DNA from: Crossaster papposus
Taxonomy: Eukaryota > Echinodermata > Asteroidea > Velatida > Solasteridae
Direction of reading: 5' to 3'
Length of the DNA: 64,000 nucleotides
Assembly (NCBI GenBank): GCA_037893245.1
Contig: JBAIAA010000532.1
Location: 620,001 to 684,000 of the forward strand
Shown here: one piece after another, positions 40,727 through 52,166 of the stretch
Layout of the letters: each line of letters begins with the position of its first letter
How positions within the stretch are numbered: the first letter of the stretch is position 1
Made by a program: the position numbers and the translations under genes
Notes under the pieces: model-generated
What the model was told of the DNA's origin: nothing
The model's database searches: none
What the model saw: the letters and a program-made list of their open reading frames with translations, nothing else

Positions 40727-41215
40727 CACATATTAGTGCGTTGTCACATGACACTTGAAAGCCTGCAAAAGGAAACAGAGTTGTGGTCGAGTACTTTCTG
40801 AATACACGCTTAAATACCAGATATTAAGATGGTTTGATTTGGATAAAGCTGTATAACACAGATACTGGACAGTAAATACTTTGCTAAAGAAATTAACAAA
40901 TTTGTCCATACGACAAAAGCATTCGGTAAGTACTCGACTGAGTACTTTCCATGTATTTCTGTACCAAAACTTTGATTAAAAACTTTAGTTTTTTTCTAAC
41001 ACTGACTCCATTGTTTATCTCACTTTGCTCGCAACAAACAGCTCAATATTTGGTAGTAAAAAAGTAAGAGGAAAGTACTCAACTTATTTTGCAACATAAT
41101 TTAAATCCTGAATTCAATAAACTATATGACGAGGCAGTGGGAACAGATAGAGGGTAACACACTTTTAATCTCCTCAATTCCTTCATCTATCAAACCTTTC
41201 CAGCTGCTTAAAGGT

Positions 41216-41312
41216 AGTATAGGCTACACCATTTGCAAACATAAATATAAAAAAAATATAGCAAAAATACGGAATTATTAAGAAATACCTTACTTGACTG
41301 TAAGTGAATAAC
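41216..41312 (-). mobile_element. Diverged MITE A-related fragment
   Basis: TTAA, then AGGTAGTATAGGCTACACCA, ATTATTAAGAAATACCTTAC and GACTGTAAGTGAATAACAG. It abuts the complete copy at 41321. Confidence 0.55.
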
Positions 41313-41320
41313 AGTCTTAA

Positions 41321-41691
41321 AGGTAGGATACACCATTGGTAATTGCTTGAATTATCATGAATGAGTAGATTTGGGGGGTTGTATTTTATAGTAAATATCG
41401 TTAACCTGACCTGTCCAAAGTTTTACAATCATGGATGCCGAGAAAAGCACGAAATAACAGCGGGGTTTTTCAACCGGCGTCGAGCAGTTATTATTATGTT
41501 ATCTTTGTTTGTTCGCGATCCGGAGTTTTTATCATAAAATTATATTTTTATTTTTCGGAAGAATTACAGGATATCTAGCGCAATCATTTTGCTGGATGCC
41601 TAGAATCTACCTTTACTTTCAAATGAGTAAGATATTTCTTAATAAATCGGTAGTAAATATTTTTGATATCTGCAAATTGTGTATCCTACCT
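41321..41691 (+). mobile_element. MITE family A, well-preserved copy
   Basis: TTAA (41317-41320) and TTAA (41692-41695) flank AGGTAGGATACACCATTGGT ... CAAATTGTGTATCCTACCT. The internal order is GGGGGGTTGTATTTTATAGT, ATCATGGATGCCGAGAAAAG, CGGCGTCGAGCAGTTATT, CAGGATATCTAGCGCAATCA, TTGCTGGATGCCTAGAATC and TAAGATATTTCTTAATAA. No ORF beyond chance, so non-autonomous. Confidence 0.85.
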
Positions 41692-41734
41692 TTAAGCATC
41701 CTGTTAAATCACAGCATGTGATGTGATGTGGTTT

Positions 41735-42270
41735 TTAAGAAAAGTGACATTTTGTATCAACTTAAAACTGTTGCCGACCGGCAATCATTGCAAAAACCTG
41801 ACTATTTTCAAACACTGCTCCCAATTCATTGAATTCGTCTAAAAGAAGTCCAGAAACCAGACTGCGAGAACAGCAGTTTTTGTTAGCATCTAGGAACACA
41901 AAACATTAACAAAGTCGGCATGACAATATTTACTATAAAATATGAATCCCCTAGGCTTGAATTATCAGCAGTATTATTAATGGAATGATGATCATAGATA
42001 AGTGCGGTTCAGGAATAATTATCTACCATGCTCTAGGCTAGAACATCTAATACCTTCTTTTATCACGGATTCAAAGATTCAGGGTGGATTAAGATTAAGC
42101 CTGGATTTTCATGAAGTGAGCATCCAGGGGCTATTTGGCAAAGCTTAGCCTTTGTAGAATGGTAAACATTGTTCATGTCTAATCCTAATTTGAGATTAAT
42201 AACCAAAGGAAACAGGGAAGTGAAGAAATTTAATCAAGCCAAACTACGCCGGCAACTAGAAACAATAACA
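41735..42270 (-). repeat. Dispersed repeat H, reverse copy
   Basis: In reverse it repeats the 34339-34935 sequence: TGCCGACCGGCAATCATTGC, CATGCTCTAGGCTAGAACAT, GGAAACAGGGAAGTGAAGAA and CCGGCAACTAGAAACAATAA. The minisatellite found at 34205 is absent here, so it arose locally. Confidence 0.65.
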
Positions 42271-42960
42271 AACGACGGTTGTTTGTGTAGGAACTGTGGG
42301 TTTGAGTTGCACTTAGTTATCTAGTTTTAGGAAGTTTGAGTAAATGTGTTTTGAGTCTTTACATGGTGGGGAATAAGACAACGTAGGTATTCCGTGGAGT
42401 TTCCCTTTTGTCTAGAACTGGTGTCTCTGTGGTTCTAAAAAGAACCAGAGGTGTGAATTGATTTCATCACTCAAGACAAATTACAATACAATAAGCCAAT
42501 TTGATGTTGCGGTCGCACATGCGCAAACTCGCCTTGACGCCAATTAATATTTTAAAGATAAACTAACCTTTTCGCCCGATAGCAACACACGTCTTGTATT
42601 GTATTGTTTGGGTTTATTATCATTATTCAGCAGCTTGAAAGCTGAATCGCACAGTGATCTACAATTTAAATCTTCAAATACAAGCCATTATTCTAAAAAA
42701 TTCAAGCAAAAATTCAAGTAATTAGAATATAAAAGCAGGTAATTCTTTTTTTGTAATCTTTTGCTGAGCTATTGATGAGTCTCACTCTGATAAAGTATGG
42801 TACCGGGCTATTTCTAAATCTCTTTGATGAACTGGGATACTCATGAAGTGTCCTACTTGATCCAAGATGTTTTTTAGGGAACCACTCATTAAATCTACCC
42901 GATTTAAAAGTAATACACAAATAAACCACAAGGAAAACTTAAACTTTGAACAAAGAAATC

Positions 42961-43030
42961 GGCTAGGCAGGACTTGAACCTGCAACCTACCGGAATACTG
43001 GACTGGTGCTCTACCAACCAATGGCGCACC
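42961..43030 (-). other. tRNA-like pseudogene or SINE head
   Basis: On the minus strand, TTGGTTGGTAGAGCACCAG (box A) and GCAGGTTCAAGTCCTGCC (box B with a paired T-arm) are the right distance apart for a tRNA. The acceptor ends (GGTGCGC and CCTAGCC) pair poorly. A 28-base poly-G tract follows at 43039-43066. A second box A-like motif (TAGCTCAGTTGGTAGC) lies on the minus strand near 43118-43133. Confidence 0.5.
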
Positions 43031-43038
43031 TAGGAAGT

Positions 43039-43066
43039 GGGGGGGGGGGGGGGGGGGGGGGGGGGG
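43039..43066 (+). repeat. Poly-G tract, 28 bases
   Basis: An uninterrupted G run, capable of G-quadruplex structure. The exact length is unreliable in most sequencing chemistries. Confidence 0.9.
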
Positions 43067-43779
43067 ATCAAAGAAAACTTTCAGAAATCAACTAGTCCTA
43101 CTATTATGTATGTAATTTGCTACCAACTGAGCTATATTGCCCTATGTTGGCGGTCTCCTAAATTGTCAGTATTTTTGTTCGACGGCACTATCTCACAATT
43201 CCATCTTGGCCCAAGATATCGAATCGGCTTATTCTGCCCGTAAACAATTTCTCATCGTCCATTTTGTTTTTAGAGTCACACTCGCTTCACAGAATATATA
43301 TGTGACCTGCTCTGCGAAAAGGTGTATTATGTCGCGCTGTGCATTATCATATAATGGCCCAATCAACAATGACAGGGTGAACATGTCATCAAAAAGTGAT
43401 TTTCATTTGTTGTCATGAATCGCATCTTTAATACCTACAGTTCCAAGTTTCATTGAAAGAAATGTGGATTTTTGATGAATAAAGTGGGAAAAACAACAAT
43501 TTTGTGTGCATTGTTCTGTTGTACTACCACAGAGCCTACTATTTTAAAGCCTGTTTTCTCAGTTATGTAATTTGAACTCTGAGGAAGTCATCAATGTAAA
43601 CACGTTATATCTCCAAAATGGGAGGGGCTATTGAGCTCTATTATACACCATAATTAAACCTATCCCTTATTGTACGACCAGAGTTATTGCTAGATATGTC
43701 TATTATTGTTCACACCTAGACAATAGGCCCAAGACAAATTGGATTCGGGCATGTTTATCCTAGTGTTTGATTGTATCAA

Positions 43780-44060
43780 CACTCTCGCATTGTGAAAAAG
43801 TTGCAAGATCACGTCTGTGTTGTAGAACCATCCTCCCGTCGTGGATGACACGAATATTAATTGTTTCATTTATTCTACGTCAAGATGCCGCCTGTCCCGT
43901 GATCATTACATTATTTCACCTGAGGGCGACTTAAAATAACTGCAGTGCCGACACGCAATATTGCAGATGGTCAATTTCCATCTGAATGCTAATTGGACAT
44001 TTTGTGCAGTTAATTGTGCATCCATCGCCAATTACACAGTATGCTCATAATATCGAGAGA
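43780..44060. promoter_or_regulatory. Candidate conserved non-coding island
   Basis: Repeat-poor block without open frames and rich in homeodomain-like cores (ATTAATTGTTTCATTTATT, GCTAATTGGAC, AGTTAATTGTGC, CCAATTACAC) beside GTGATCATTACATTATTT. Functional role is inference. Confidence 0.22.
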
Positions 44061-44146
44061 TTTTAATTTATATTTATTGAGGGATAAAACAAAAACTAAA
44101 ATGATCACTGGCGTCAAGCAGTTATTCTTATGTTATTTTTGTTTAA

Positions 44147-45069
44147 AGGTAGGATACATTATTTGCAGATATCGAAAATATTTACTACCGAATTATTAAG
44201 AAATATCTTACTCAATTGAAAGTAAATAATGATTCTAGGCATCCAGCAAAATGATTGCGCTAGAAATCCTGTAATTATTACGAAAAATAGAATTTATAAA
44301 AAAAAAATTGCGATCGCCGTCCGGCGATCGCGAAAAAACAAAGATAACATAAGAATAACTGCTCGACGCGGTTGAAAACAAACGCTGTTTTTCTTGCTTT
44401 TCTCGGCATCCATGATTCTAAAACTTCGGACAGCTCAGTTAAACGATATTTACTATAAAATACAACCCCTCAAATCTACTCATTCATGATAATTCAAACA
44501 ATGACCAATGGTGTATACTACCTTTAAAGGTAGTATACACCATTTGCAGATATCGAAAATATTTACTACTGAATTATTAAGAAATACCTTACTCAATTGA
44601 AAGTAAATAATGATTCTAGGCATTCAGCAAAAGGATTGCGCTAGATATCCTGTAATTATTCCAAAAAAATGAATTTTATAAAGAAAAATTCATTCTCGCC
44701 GGACGGCGAGAGCGAAAAAAACAAAGATAACATAAGAATAACTGCTCGACCCCGGTTGAAAACAAATGCTGTTTTTCGTGCTTTTCTCGGCATCCATGAT
44801 TGTTAAACTTCGGAAAAGTCAGTTAAACGATATTTACTATGAAATACAACCCCCCAAATCTACCCATTCATGATAATTCAAGCAATTACCAATGGTGTAT
44901 ACTACCTTTAACTGACTTGTCCGAAGTTTTACAATTGTGGATGTCGAGAATTTTGTTCTGGAACAATTACAATCTATTTAGAGCAATCATTTACTTTCAA
45001 ATAAGTAAGGTATTTCATAATAATACGGTAGTAACATCTTTTGATAGCTGCAAATGGTGTATCCTACCT
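44147..45069. mobile_element. Three MITE A copies in tandem sharing TTAA sites
   Basis: Copy at 44147-44523 (minus), then one shared TTAA, then 44528-44907 (minus), then TTAA, then a 5'-truncated plus copy 44912-45069 starting CTGACTTGTCCGAAG. Just left of the first copy, GGCGTCAAGCAGTTATTCTT (about 44111-44130) is a fourth fragment, of plus orientation. The two minus copies differ at many sites, so they are separate insertions rather than a fresh duplication. Confidence 0.82.
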
Positions 45070-45329
45070 TTAAATTTGGAATGATCAGTGAAAGAAATTG
45101 AAGTGGTTATGAATAACACCATGGGCTCTCTTGTGGTTTAGGTGGTTGGACTTTAAACCACCTTACTGCAAGTGACCTTGACAATGAAACAAGGCCAAGG
45201 CCTTGAGAGGTGTCAAGGGACTTGGCTGTCATTGCCCTATTATACTGTCCACTTTACTATGACTGACTGACTGACTGAATGTGTGTGTGTTCTCAGTCGT
45301 GATGTACATCATCGGGTTGAGGTGATCTT

Positions 45330-46020
45330 GCCAAACCAACCTGAAACATAAAAGATTAGAACTGAATCCGAACCAAAACTGATCGGAATTTCCCCAAAAC
45401 AACCCGACCTAACAAAAAAATTCAGGGAAAAATCCGAACCCAAATGTCTGGCTTGGGCAAATGTCCAATTATTTAGGCATGACTTTTGTCTGAAATAAGA
45501 TTTTAAAAATTTGAAAAAAAAAATTAGTAGTATAGAAATATATGCGTCTTTCAGATGTTGATCAATTTTCAGTTCTGTTTTTTGGTGTTTTTGTGTGTGT
45601 GCCAGAAATCACCCACAGCAGGTCGTGTCTTTGAAAACTGTTGTCTGTCAATATAAAAGCCGAACCGTTGGATGATAATGTGAGCTGAAGTGGGGCTGTG
45701 TGTTACCATAGAATAGAGCTAGGACCCAGCTCTATGGTGTTACGGGCTGTTCAAAATCGACGGCTTACAGCGTGCACAATTGCGCAGTAGGTTGAACCGA
45801 CAAAACTTGTATGTGTCGGCGGGCAGTGATCTTGTAATTTTTGTACCACGTACATTTTCAAAATGTTTTTTTTTTATTTCGGGTTTCTCACAAGATGGAT
45901 AAACCGACCCGACCCGACCCGACCCAAAAATTACAAGTGCAAAGCCGAAACCGACCCGACCTGACCTGACCTGACTGAAATGATAAAAAAAACGACCTGC
46001 CCGAGGTTGGTTTCGATTTC
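45330..46020. repeat. CCGAC-type degenerate repeats
   Basis: 45340-45440 holds TTCAGGGAAAAATCCGAAC, and 45900-46020 holds ACCCGACCCGACCCGAC followed by CTGACCTGACCTGACTG. Related to 24290 and 51000. The intervening DNA is unassigned. Confidence 0.5.
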
Positions 46021-46879
46021 GGGGCTGGTTTGCATATCATTTAGTTCTCATCCTTTGCATGATAGAGAAGTGTATGTTGTATAGAACACAATCAGGGGAT
46101 GGTTCAACTCTACAGAATTATCAAATGTAATCTAGCTTTACAACATTTAAAAGTTTTTCAAACTTTTTGAGTTCTAAGTAACCTTGACCACGGGTGGTCG
46201 GTCGTAAAATGTGAACATTCATGACAGAAGGGCTGTAAAGTCGCCACAGCTTATTTTGAGAAAAGAACTATTAAAATATGTGAAAAACAATTAAAAAAAA
46301 AGAATTCTCATATTCAGCATTACTTGTTGTAGCTAACCATAAATACCAACTATGTCTTGTAATACATCATTTTAAAACTTATTTCTTGTAGATTTCATTT
46401 TTCTAAATATCTTAAAACGTCAAGATGCCTATTTTACGTCGTGGACGGTCACAAATTAAGTGTTCAGACACCATTTTAAATACAGCGAGTTTAACTTCAA
46501 AGTGGTTTATCTCAGTTCTGGGGTCAAGTAGAACTTCTACTCATTTACATATTTTGCTCATCTACAGTTCGTGTGCACATAAAAAACAACACCTCTATGA
46601 ACTAGTGTTTTCAGCGAATTTAAACATATTTAAATTGTGTACAACCAGTGGGAAATGAGTGGCAAATCATGTGAAAGTTTTCACTTCATAAAACAAAAAT
46701 AATAATCCAAAGCCACATTGGCCCTTCCTAAACTTGTTTTTTTACAAACGTGGGACATGCATGGCTAGTAATATTGGCGACACATTGTCGCACAATTGCT
46801 GTTTTTGCTAAATATGGTTTTGAACATTTTAATGGGACTGTTTATTGCAAATGCATAAAGAAAACCATTATTCAAACCA

Positions 46880-47045
46880 ACAATAGGCGCGGGCTGCATT
46901 TCGTCATGGTCAGCTGAGCTAGTGAAAACATTGATTAGCCCATTAATTATCCATTACCATTCAGTACCCCAGACTCCAGAACCATTCAGATTTTCACCTA
47001 CCTCCTACAATTCCAGAGAATTTGCGTTTACCTGTAGCTAATGTT
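46880..47045. promoter_or_regulatory. Candidate conserved non-coding island
   Basis: ACATTGATTAGCCCATTAAT followed by TATCCATTACCATTCAGTAC is a dense run of homeodomain/GATA-like cores in a block without repeats or open frame. Tentative. Confidence 0.22.
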
Positions 47046-47102
47046 GATAAGTAGGGTATTTAGAAAGAATCTTGAAAAAAAAAGGCTAGGTTTAGTTTAT
47101 AA

Positions 47103-47318
47103 AGGTAAGATACACCATTGGTAATTGCTTGAATTATCAGGAATGGGTGGATTTGGGGGTTTGAATTTTATAGTAAATATTGTTTAACTGATCTGTCCGA
47201 AGTTTTAAAATCATGGATGCCGAGAAAAAAAGAAGAAAAAAAACCGTTCATTTTCAACCGGCGTCAGGCAGTTGTTCTTGTTGTTCTTGGGTTATTGGTT
47301 TTTGTTATCGCCGTCCGT
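47103..47318 (+). mobile_element. MITE family A, 5' two-thirds
   Basis: AGGTAAGATACACCATTGGT through CCGGCGTCAGGCAGTTGTTC to the GC-rich centre (ATCGCCGTCCGTC). It is cut there, directly against the foldback element at 47321. Confidence 0.72.
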
Positions 47319-47320
47319 CA

Positions 47321-47507
47321 CTCTGTTTACATCTGTATTCAAATGTGCCCTTTGGTATGCGCACGCATCATGTTTTACATAAATTTGGTTAAGAGATGTG
47401 GTCACATAATTCAAAGGCCATCTGACCTGCGACGTCACTCCTCGACCACATTTTATGCAAAACACGATGCGTGCGCAAACCGCCAGGCACATAAGATGTA
47501 AACAGAG
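47321..47507. mobile_element. Foldback inverted-repeat element
   Basis: CTCTGTTTACATCT (47321-47334) pairs with AGATGTAAACAGAG (47494-47507). The inner arms GCGCACGCATCATGTTTTAC and TGCAAAACACGATGCGTGCGC pair as well. No coding capacity. Confidence 0.65.
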
Positions 47508-47544
47508 GGCACATCGTCTATAGTACAACAATCCGATGTTTTAC

Positions 47545-48320
47545 AGAGCGATACGTTAGTGGCCGTATAAATAATTTATTAAGCATTTCTCAAATGGGTT
47601 TTACTGTCTGCTCGTAAAGTGAGTCTAGCGATCACCTTATTCATTATGCATGTGATTACCTAAGAGGCTATATGCAATTTGTAAGGTCAAGAAAGTTGGT
47701 TTTAATCCGTCTATGCGGAAATTACTATGGATCATAAATAAAAAAACGTAATGGAAATCAGTCAAGCAGACATCATCAAAGGTGGTCTGTCCTGGAAGAG
47801 AACCCCAGCGATGTCATCGTCTCGGCCGAAGGGAGTGCAGTTGGAGTCACTGACTCGATGCCAATGACCTCATGTTATATGGCCCGGCATTGCCTAAGAA
47901 TGTGTCATACACCCTGCCCGGGCAATTGGGGCGTCATTTAATTACAGAAATTACTCTGGTTGGTCGGCACTTTTTGGCATCTGTTAGAATCCCGTAAATA
48001 ACCCCCTGGAATATCGAGCAGCTTTACCCTAGTCTAGACCCTCGAATGCTAGACATACCAGCCCCTCACCAGTGTTTACACTGTTCTTAGCGTCTGGAAT
48101 TAGCTTGTGAAATTCCGGTTTGCCGGGCTGCAAATTTAATAATAACCAAAAAAACCTCAGTTGCTTTTTGTGTCGGCTGAATTTCTGTCCTAGAGTCTGG
48201 AGTTGTAAATGCTTTATGCAGTCTTCGTTTTTTTTCTCATCCCCACTTCCCTCTCTGTCCGACATTGGATTTAATTATAGAAGCTGGAGCCATGTGAACG
48301 GCTAAATTTCAAGACATTTA
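47545..48320. promoter_or_regulatory. Candidate conserved non-coding island
   Basis: The longest repeat-free stretch in the right half. It holds matches such as GACATCATCAAAGGTGG (TCF-like CATCAAAGG), GTTTTAATCCGTC (K50 homeodomain-like TAATCC), CATTTAATTACAG and AGTGTTTACACTG (Fox-like). A 78-codon minus frame (48029-48265) shows no recognised domain. Function is inference. Confidence 0.22.
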
Positions 48321-48699
48321 GGGGTTCAGTGGCAGACAAAAGGCTATTTGCATGCTAAATCAAGTGAGTTTTGTCTCGATCGGGTGCCAAGTCCATAAAA
48401 TAAGAACAGGATGATGTTTCTTCGTTCATTATAAGTAAGGATAGGGATATTACCGTCACCCATAGAGTTAAACTAGAGAGAGTGCCTCACTATACTGTGC
48501 GTGCTACTTGGACGTGCCACCCTGTAACCTGTCCGCCATTTTGTACGTTGGCAAAACAATAGTAAAATACCCGGATGTATCAGGCTCTTCAACGACGCGG
48601 CAGCTATAATTTAGTAAACTTGATTGGCTGTTAAATGTTGGTCTCAAGTGACATTGCTTGTGGTACTTGGACAGACAGTTTCATTCGTAATTCTTATCC

Positions 48700-48720
48700 C
48701 TATCCCCCCCCCCCCCCCCC
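48700..48720 (+). repeat. Poly-C tract
   Basis: A C run of about 18 bases after TATCCC. Confidence 0.8.
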
Positions 48721-49091
48721 AAGTCAATAGTAGATCCAGGATTTTCAAGGAGATTGCTCATGGCTGATGAGGTCATGAAGTGGCAGACACAGAGAGCAAA
48801 GGCGTGAAGCTAAGCAGTGGACTGTTGTATTACACGATGATATATATGACAGGTCGATTTTGCATGTTGCTGGGTTTAATTAACCACCGTGGTTTCACTC
48901 AAAATTGATATAAACGGGTGACATTGTCGGGATGACCGTGATGGTTAGCAGCCTCAACTGCAGGCACCCCTATCCCAGAAAGTATTTTCTTCCAAAAAGA
49001 GTAACTCTGGTCTTGCTCCAATTTGTGCAGCCAAAACACGCACAAGTCTTAGGCACCTCACGCCTGGCATCTCTTTGCCGCGTGCAGCAAC

Positions 49092-49142
49092 GAGATAAAA
49101 GAGATAAAAGAGATAAAAGAGATAAAAGAGATAAAAGAGATG
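49092..49142 (+). repeat. 9-bp microsatellite
   Basis: GAGATAAAA is repeated about 5.5 times without error. Confidence 0.9.
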
Positions 49143-49989
49143 CGTAGGCTATGTCAATTACATACTTTTTTTCCCACTTACAAAATGGCATCTATGCATC
49201 CTTGTCGGGACGGGGTCACATGATAAATGGTACATGAACTGGTACATGTAGGTGTGACGTTGGCAGTGCCAACCTCCAAACTTGTGGGGTGGGGGCCAGT
49301 GAGGAGTAAAGTAAAAATATTTTTGGGGTCAAAATTTACAAATTTAATGAGCAAAATGAACACGCTGTGCATTCAGGAAAATTAGATTTAGCCTCACTCA
49401 AAGTTGCATTTCGTCATAAAATATGAGATGATTCTCATGGTCGGAGGTTGTTCCACCTATTGCACACGCGGTCGGGCAAAGGGGTAGCCCTCCATTCAAT
49501 TTGTACAGGGAATTACATGTTTTCTATATTTTTTTACAGCAATACAAAAATGCATCCTTTTCCCCCCGGTGTATCGTGGGAGATTTTGTTACTTTATAAA
49601 ACAATGAAATTTGGAAATATTTCGGTGTAGTGTTTAATAGACATTGGACAATAATTAATTATTTAGATTGTTTTTACCTAGACCACAACACTATTCATTG
49701 CTACTCATTCCCCTTTGAGTCCAGAGGGGGTGATAACTAACAGCAACCACTGACCAATCAGAGACAAGAAACAGGGCCCGGTGACGTCATTCCGACCGCG
49801 AGAATGGTGAAAAACTAAAGTACACATAATTTTGAAGATGTTATCCAAACTAAGGTGCCTTGACATTATAACACTGTTGCATGAGTCTTACAAGGAGTAG
49901 CTACCACCATGCTTGGCTATAAAATACCAGTAGTACTAATTCTGGTAGTTACATGTATTTGGGTGGGCATAGACCCTCGGAAAATTTAT

Positions 49990-50125
49990 GAGGTGACAGA
50001 TGGCGTGTTCGTTTCCATGAGGCGAAGCCCAGTGGAATAGAACGTACCATCTGTCACCTCCTAAAATTATTGTTTCCATCGCACGAATGTGAAACATTCA
50101 TTATTTGTTTTATACAATGCCTGAA
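49990..50125. repeat. Dispersed repeat F, copy 1
   Basis: GAGGTGACAGATGG and CCATCTGTCACCTC form an inverted pair, followed by TTGTTTCCATCGCACGAATG and TGAAACATTCATTATTTG. The same plan is at 53820-53945 (GGTGACAGATGGGATCG ... CCATCTGTC ... TTTTCCATCGCACGAACG). Confidence 0.6.
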
Positions 50126-50999
50126 TAAATTCTCGTCATCTGATTGGTAATTTGTAAACTGGTGCTTACATCAATGTAAGAAACATGTAGCATCACCTAC
50201 AAGTTCCAATATTTTGTCGTCTGTTAGGAGAACAAACTGAGGTACATGTAACTCGGCCGCCATGTTGTGTGAATGACAGCGCTGTTGTAGCGCTACCAAG
50301 TGACGGTGAAATTGGAGAAGTTTGTTTGGTTCTTTTCAATTTCAACCTTTTTTTAAAGGATATTTTGGAACTTTTTAAAGTTTTGTTTATGCTGATGCAA
50401 ATTTCCTTATTCGTGATAAAAATGTGATGTCATTTCAGGTAAAAACCTTCTTTTTTTTGTTTGGGAGGGGGGGGTTGTTTTTTGGTACATTATTTTATAC
50501 ACTATTGTGATATTATCAGAACATTAGTCACCAGGTTATTTTGCCATGGAGCGACACCATCATTTTTTCAAGATGGTGATGGGCCGTAGAACTCCAGAGA
50601 ACATTTCCCCACCCCACCCCCAAAGTAATTGTTTATTCCCCACTAAATTGAACCGAAACTGAAAGATGATGAAATAAGCTTTAATTTGATGCATGTCTCA
50701 AGCATCTTACAGAGTTGTAAAGTATTTTCCCTGAATTTTGGAAGTGGAGGTATTTTTCCATTGGGGTTTATGGAAGTCTGTGCGGGTACTAAGTCTGGTT
50801 TTAGCTCTCATGGACTATTATCCCTGTCTAAGCCTGGCTCATTAGCGTGCGTCTCAAGATTGTCTTTAGAATGTGCCACCACTAATCCACTTTAAGTCTT
50901 GCTGCATGTAATAGTCCACTGATGCGTAGTCTATTGAATGTTAATGATGTGCATTGGATTGGATTGACTATGCCAAACCCACCGAAACATAACAAATAT

Positions 51000-51170
51000 A
51001 AACCGAATCCGAACCGAAACCAATCTGAATTTTCGTTCCGTCCCGACCTGACCCGACCCGACCCGACCCGACCCGACCCGACAAAAATTCAGGGAAAAAC
51101 CGACCCGAACCGTGTGAAATGATGGAGATTCTAAAGTCAGTTTAAGGTCGGGTCGGGTCGTTTTCGGTTT
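51000..51170. repeat. CCGAC tandem tract with ATTCAGGGAAAAACC
   Basis: CGACCCGACCCGACCCGACC, then AAAAATTCAGGGAAAAACCG, then in inverse GGTCGGGTCGGGTCG at about 51145. The overall form is a small inverted repeat. Confidence 0.6.
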
Positions 51171-52066
51171 CTATCTGTATAAAACGTGACTTGTGTCTGG
51201 TTTTGTGGGAACCCACAGCCAATTTAATGAAACTCATCTCAACTTATGACGCAGCACTGTGCCGTGCCGTATCCCTACAATGCGATGCAACTGCGATGCG
51301 TCCTGTGAAAAATTCTCCTAAACACATCGTATGCGCGACGCGTCGTAAATGTACGGTAGGTGTATTCATGGCACAAAGCGGTGACTGTTACGTGTACTAA
51401 TATTCAACGCACAGTAAGTAGTCGTCTGATATTCAGGAAAGAGTCGTTAAATCTCGTAACAATGTCAATGGCGGACACATGGTGCATTTGTATTAAAAGA
51501 AAAACAAGCTCACATTGGGCAATTAGCTTAATTTAAATTAAACTGCATCATTCAAATTGACTACGGTGAATGTTTTCCACACATTATCTTGATATTTAGG
51601 TTCATTTATTTAAAGTTTGGTTGTCGGTGCTTTTTGTAAAATTTCGATTTTCTTTTCCGAACGAATTTTGGAGGAAGACCATATGTACTGTATACAAATA
51701 TTTAAATTTGGTTGCATTGGCAGGCCTTTACACATTGTTAAAAAGTGGTTATTATCATTGCGCCAATTGCGCGCTCCAGTTCAATTGTGCGCTCCAGTTC
51801 AATTGTGCATACTCGGGATGCTCCTAATTCTAAATTTAAAAATAGTTATTTAATTAGTTGCTGTTGGCCTTTGTTTTAATTTTTTTTAATTTTTCGAAAG
51901 CTCTTATTCGAAAGCTCTTATTCGAAAGCTTATAACAAATACAATGCTAGAAAATTATCAATTCAATTTGAAAATAATTTTGTCGGGGTGTAACCCCCTA
52001 AAAGCACGGACACAACAATTTTTACCGCATAAAACCAGCTGTGAAAAGATGTATCTTAGGCCCAGG

Positions 52067-52166
52067 CCCCCCCCCCCCCCACCTAGTTACTCCACTACAC
52101 CATGTCCATCGTCTCCCCGCTACACCAAGCTCGTCGTTCCCCCCCCCCCCCCCCCCCCCCCCCCCA
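52067..52166 (+). repeat. Poly-C tracts
   Basis: C runs at about 52067-52080 and 52139-52165, with CCACTACACCATGTCC-type spacer. Proline-rich frames across it are compositional. Another run lies at 52981-53019. Confidence 0.85.

Noticed and set aside
42961..43030. Functional tRNA gene on the minus strand
   Set aside because: T-arm and D-arm are good, but the acceptor ends mismatch from the third or fourth pair; more likely a SINE head or pseudogene.
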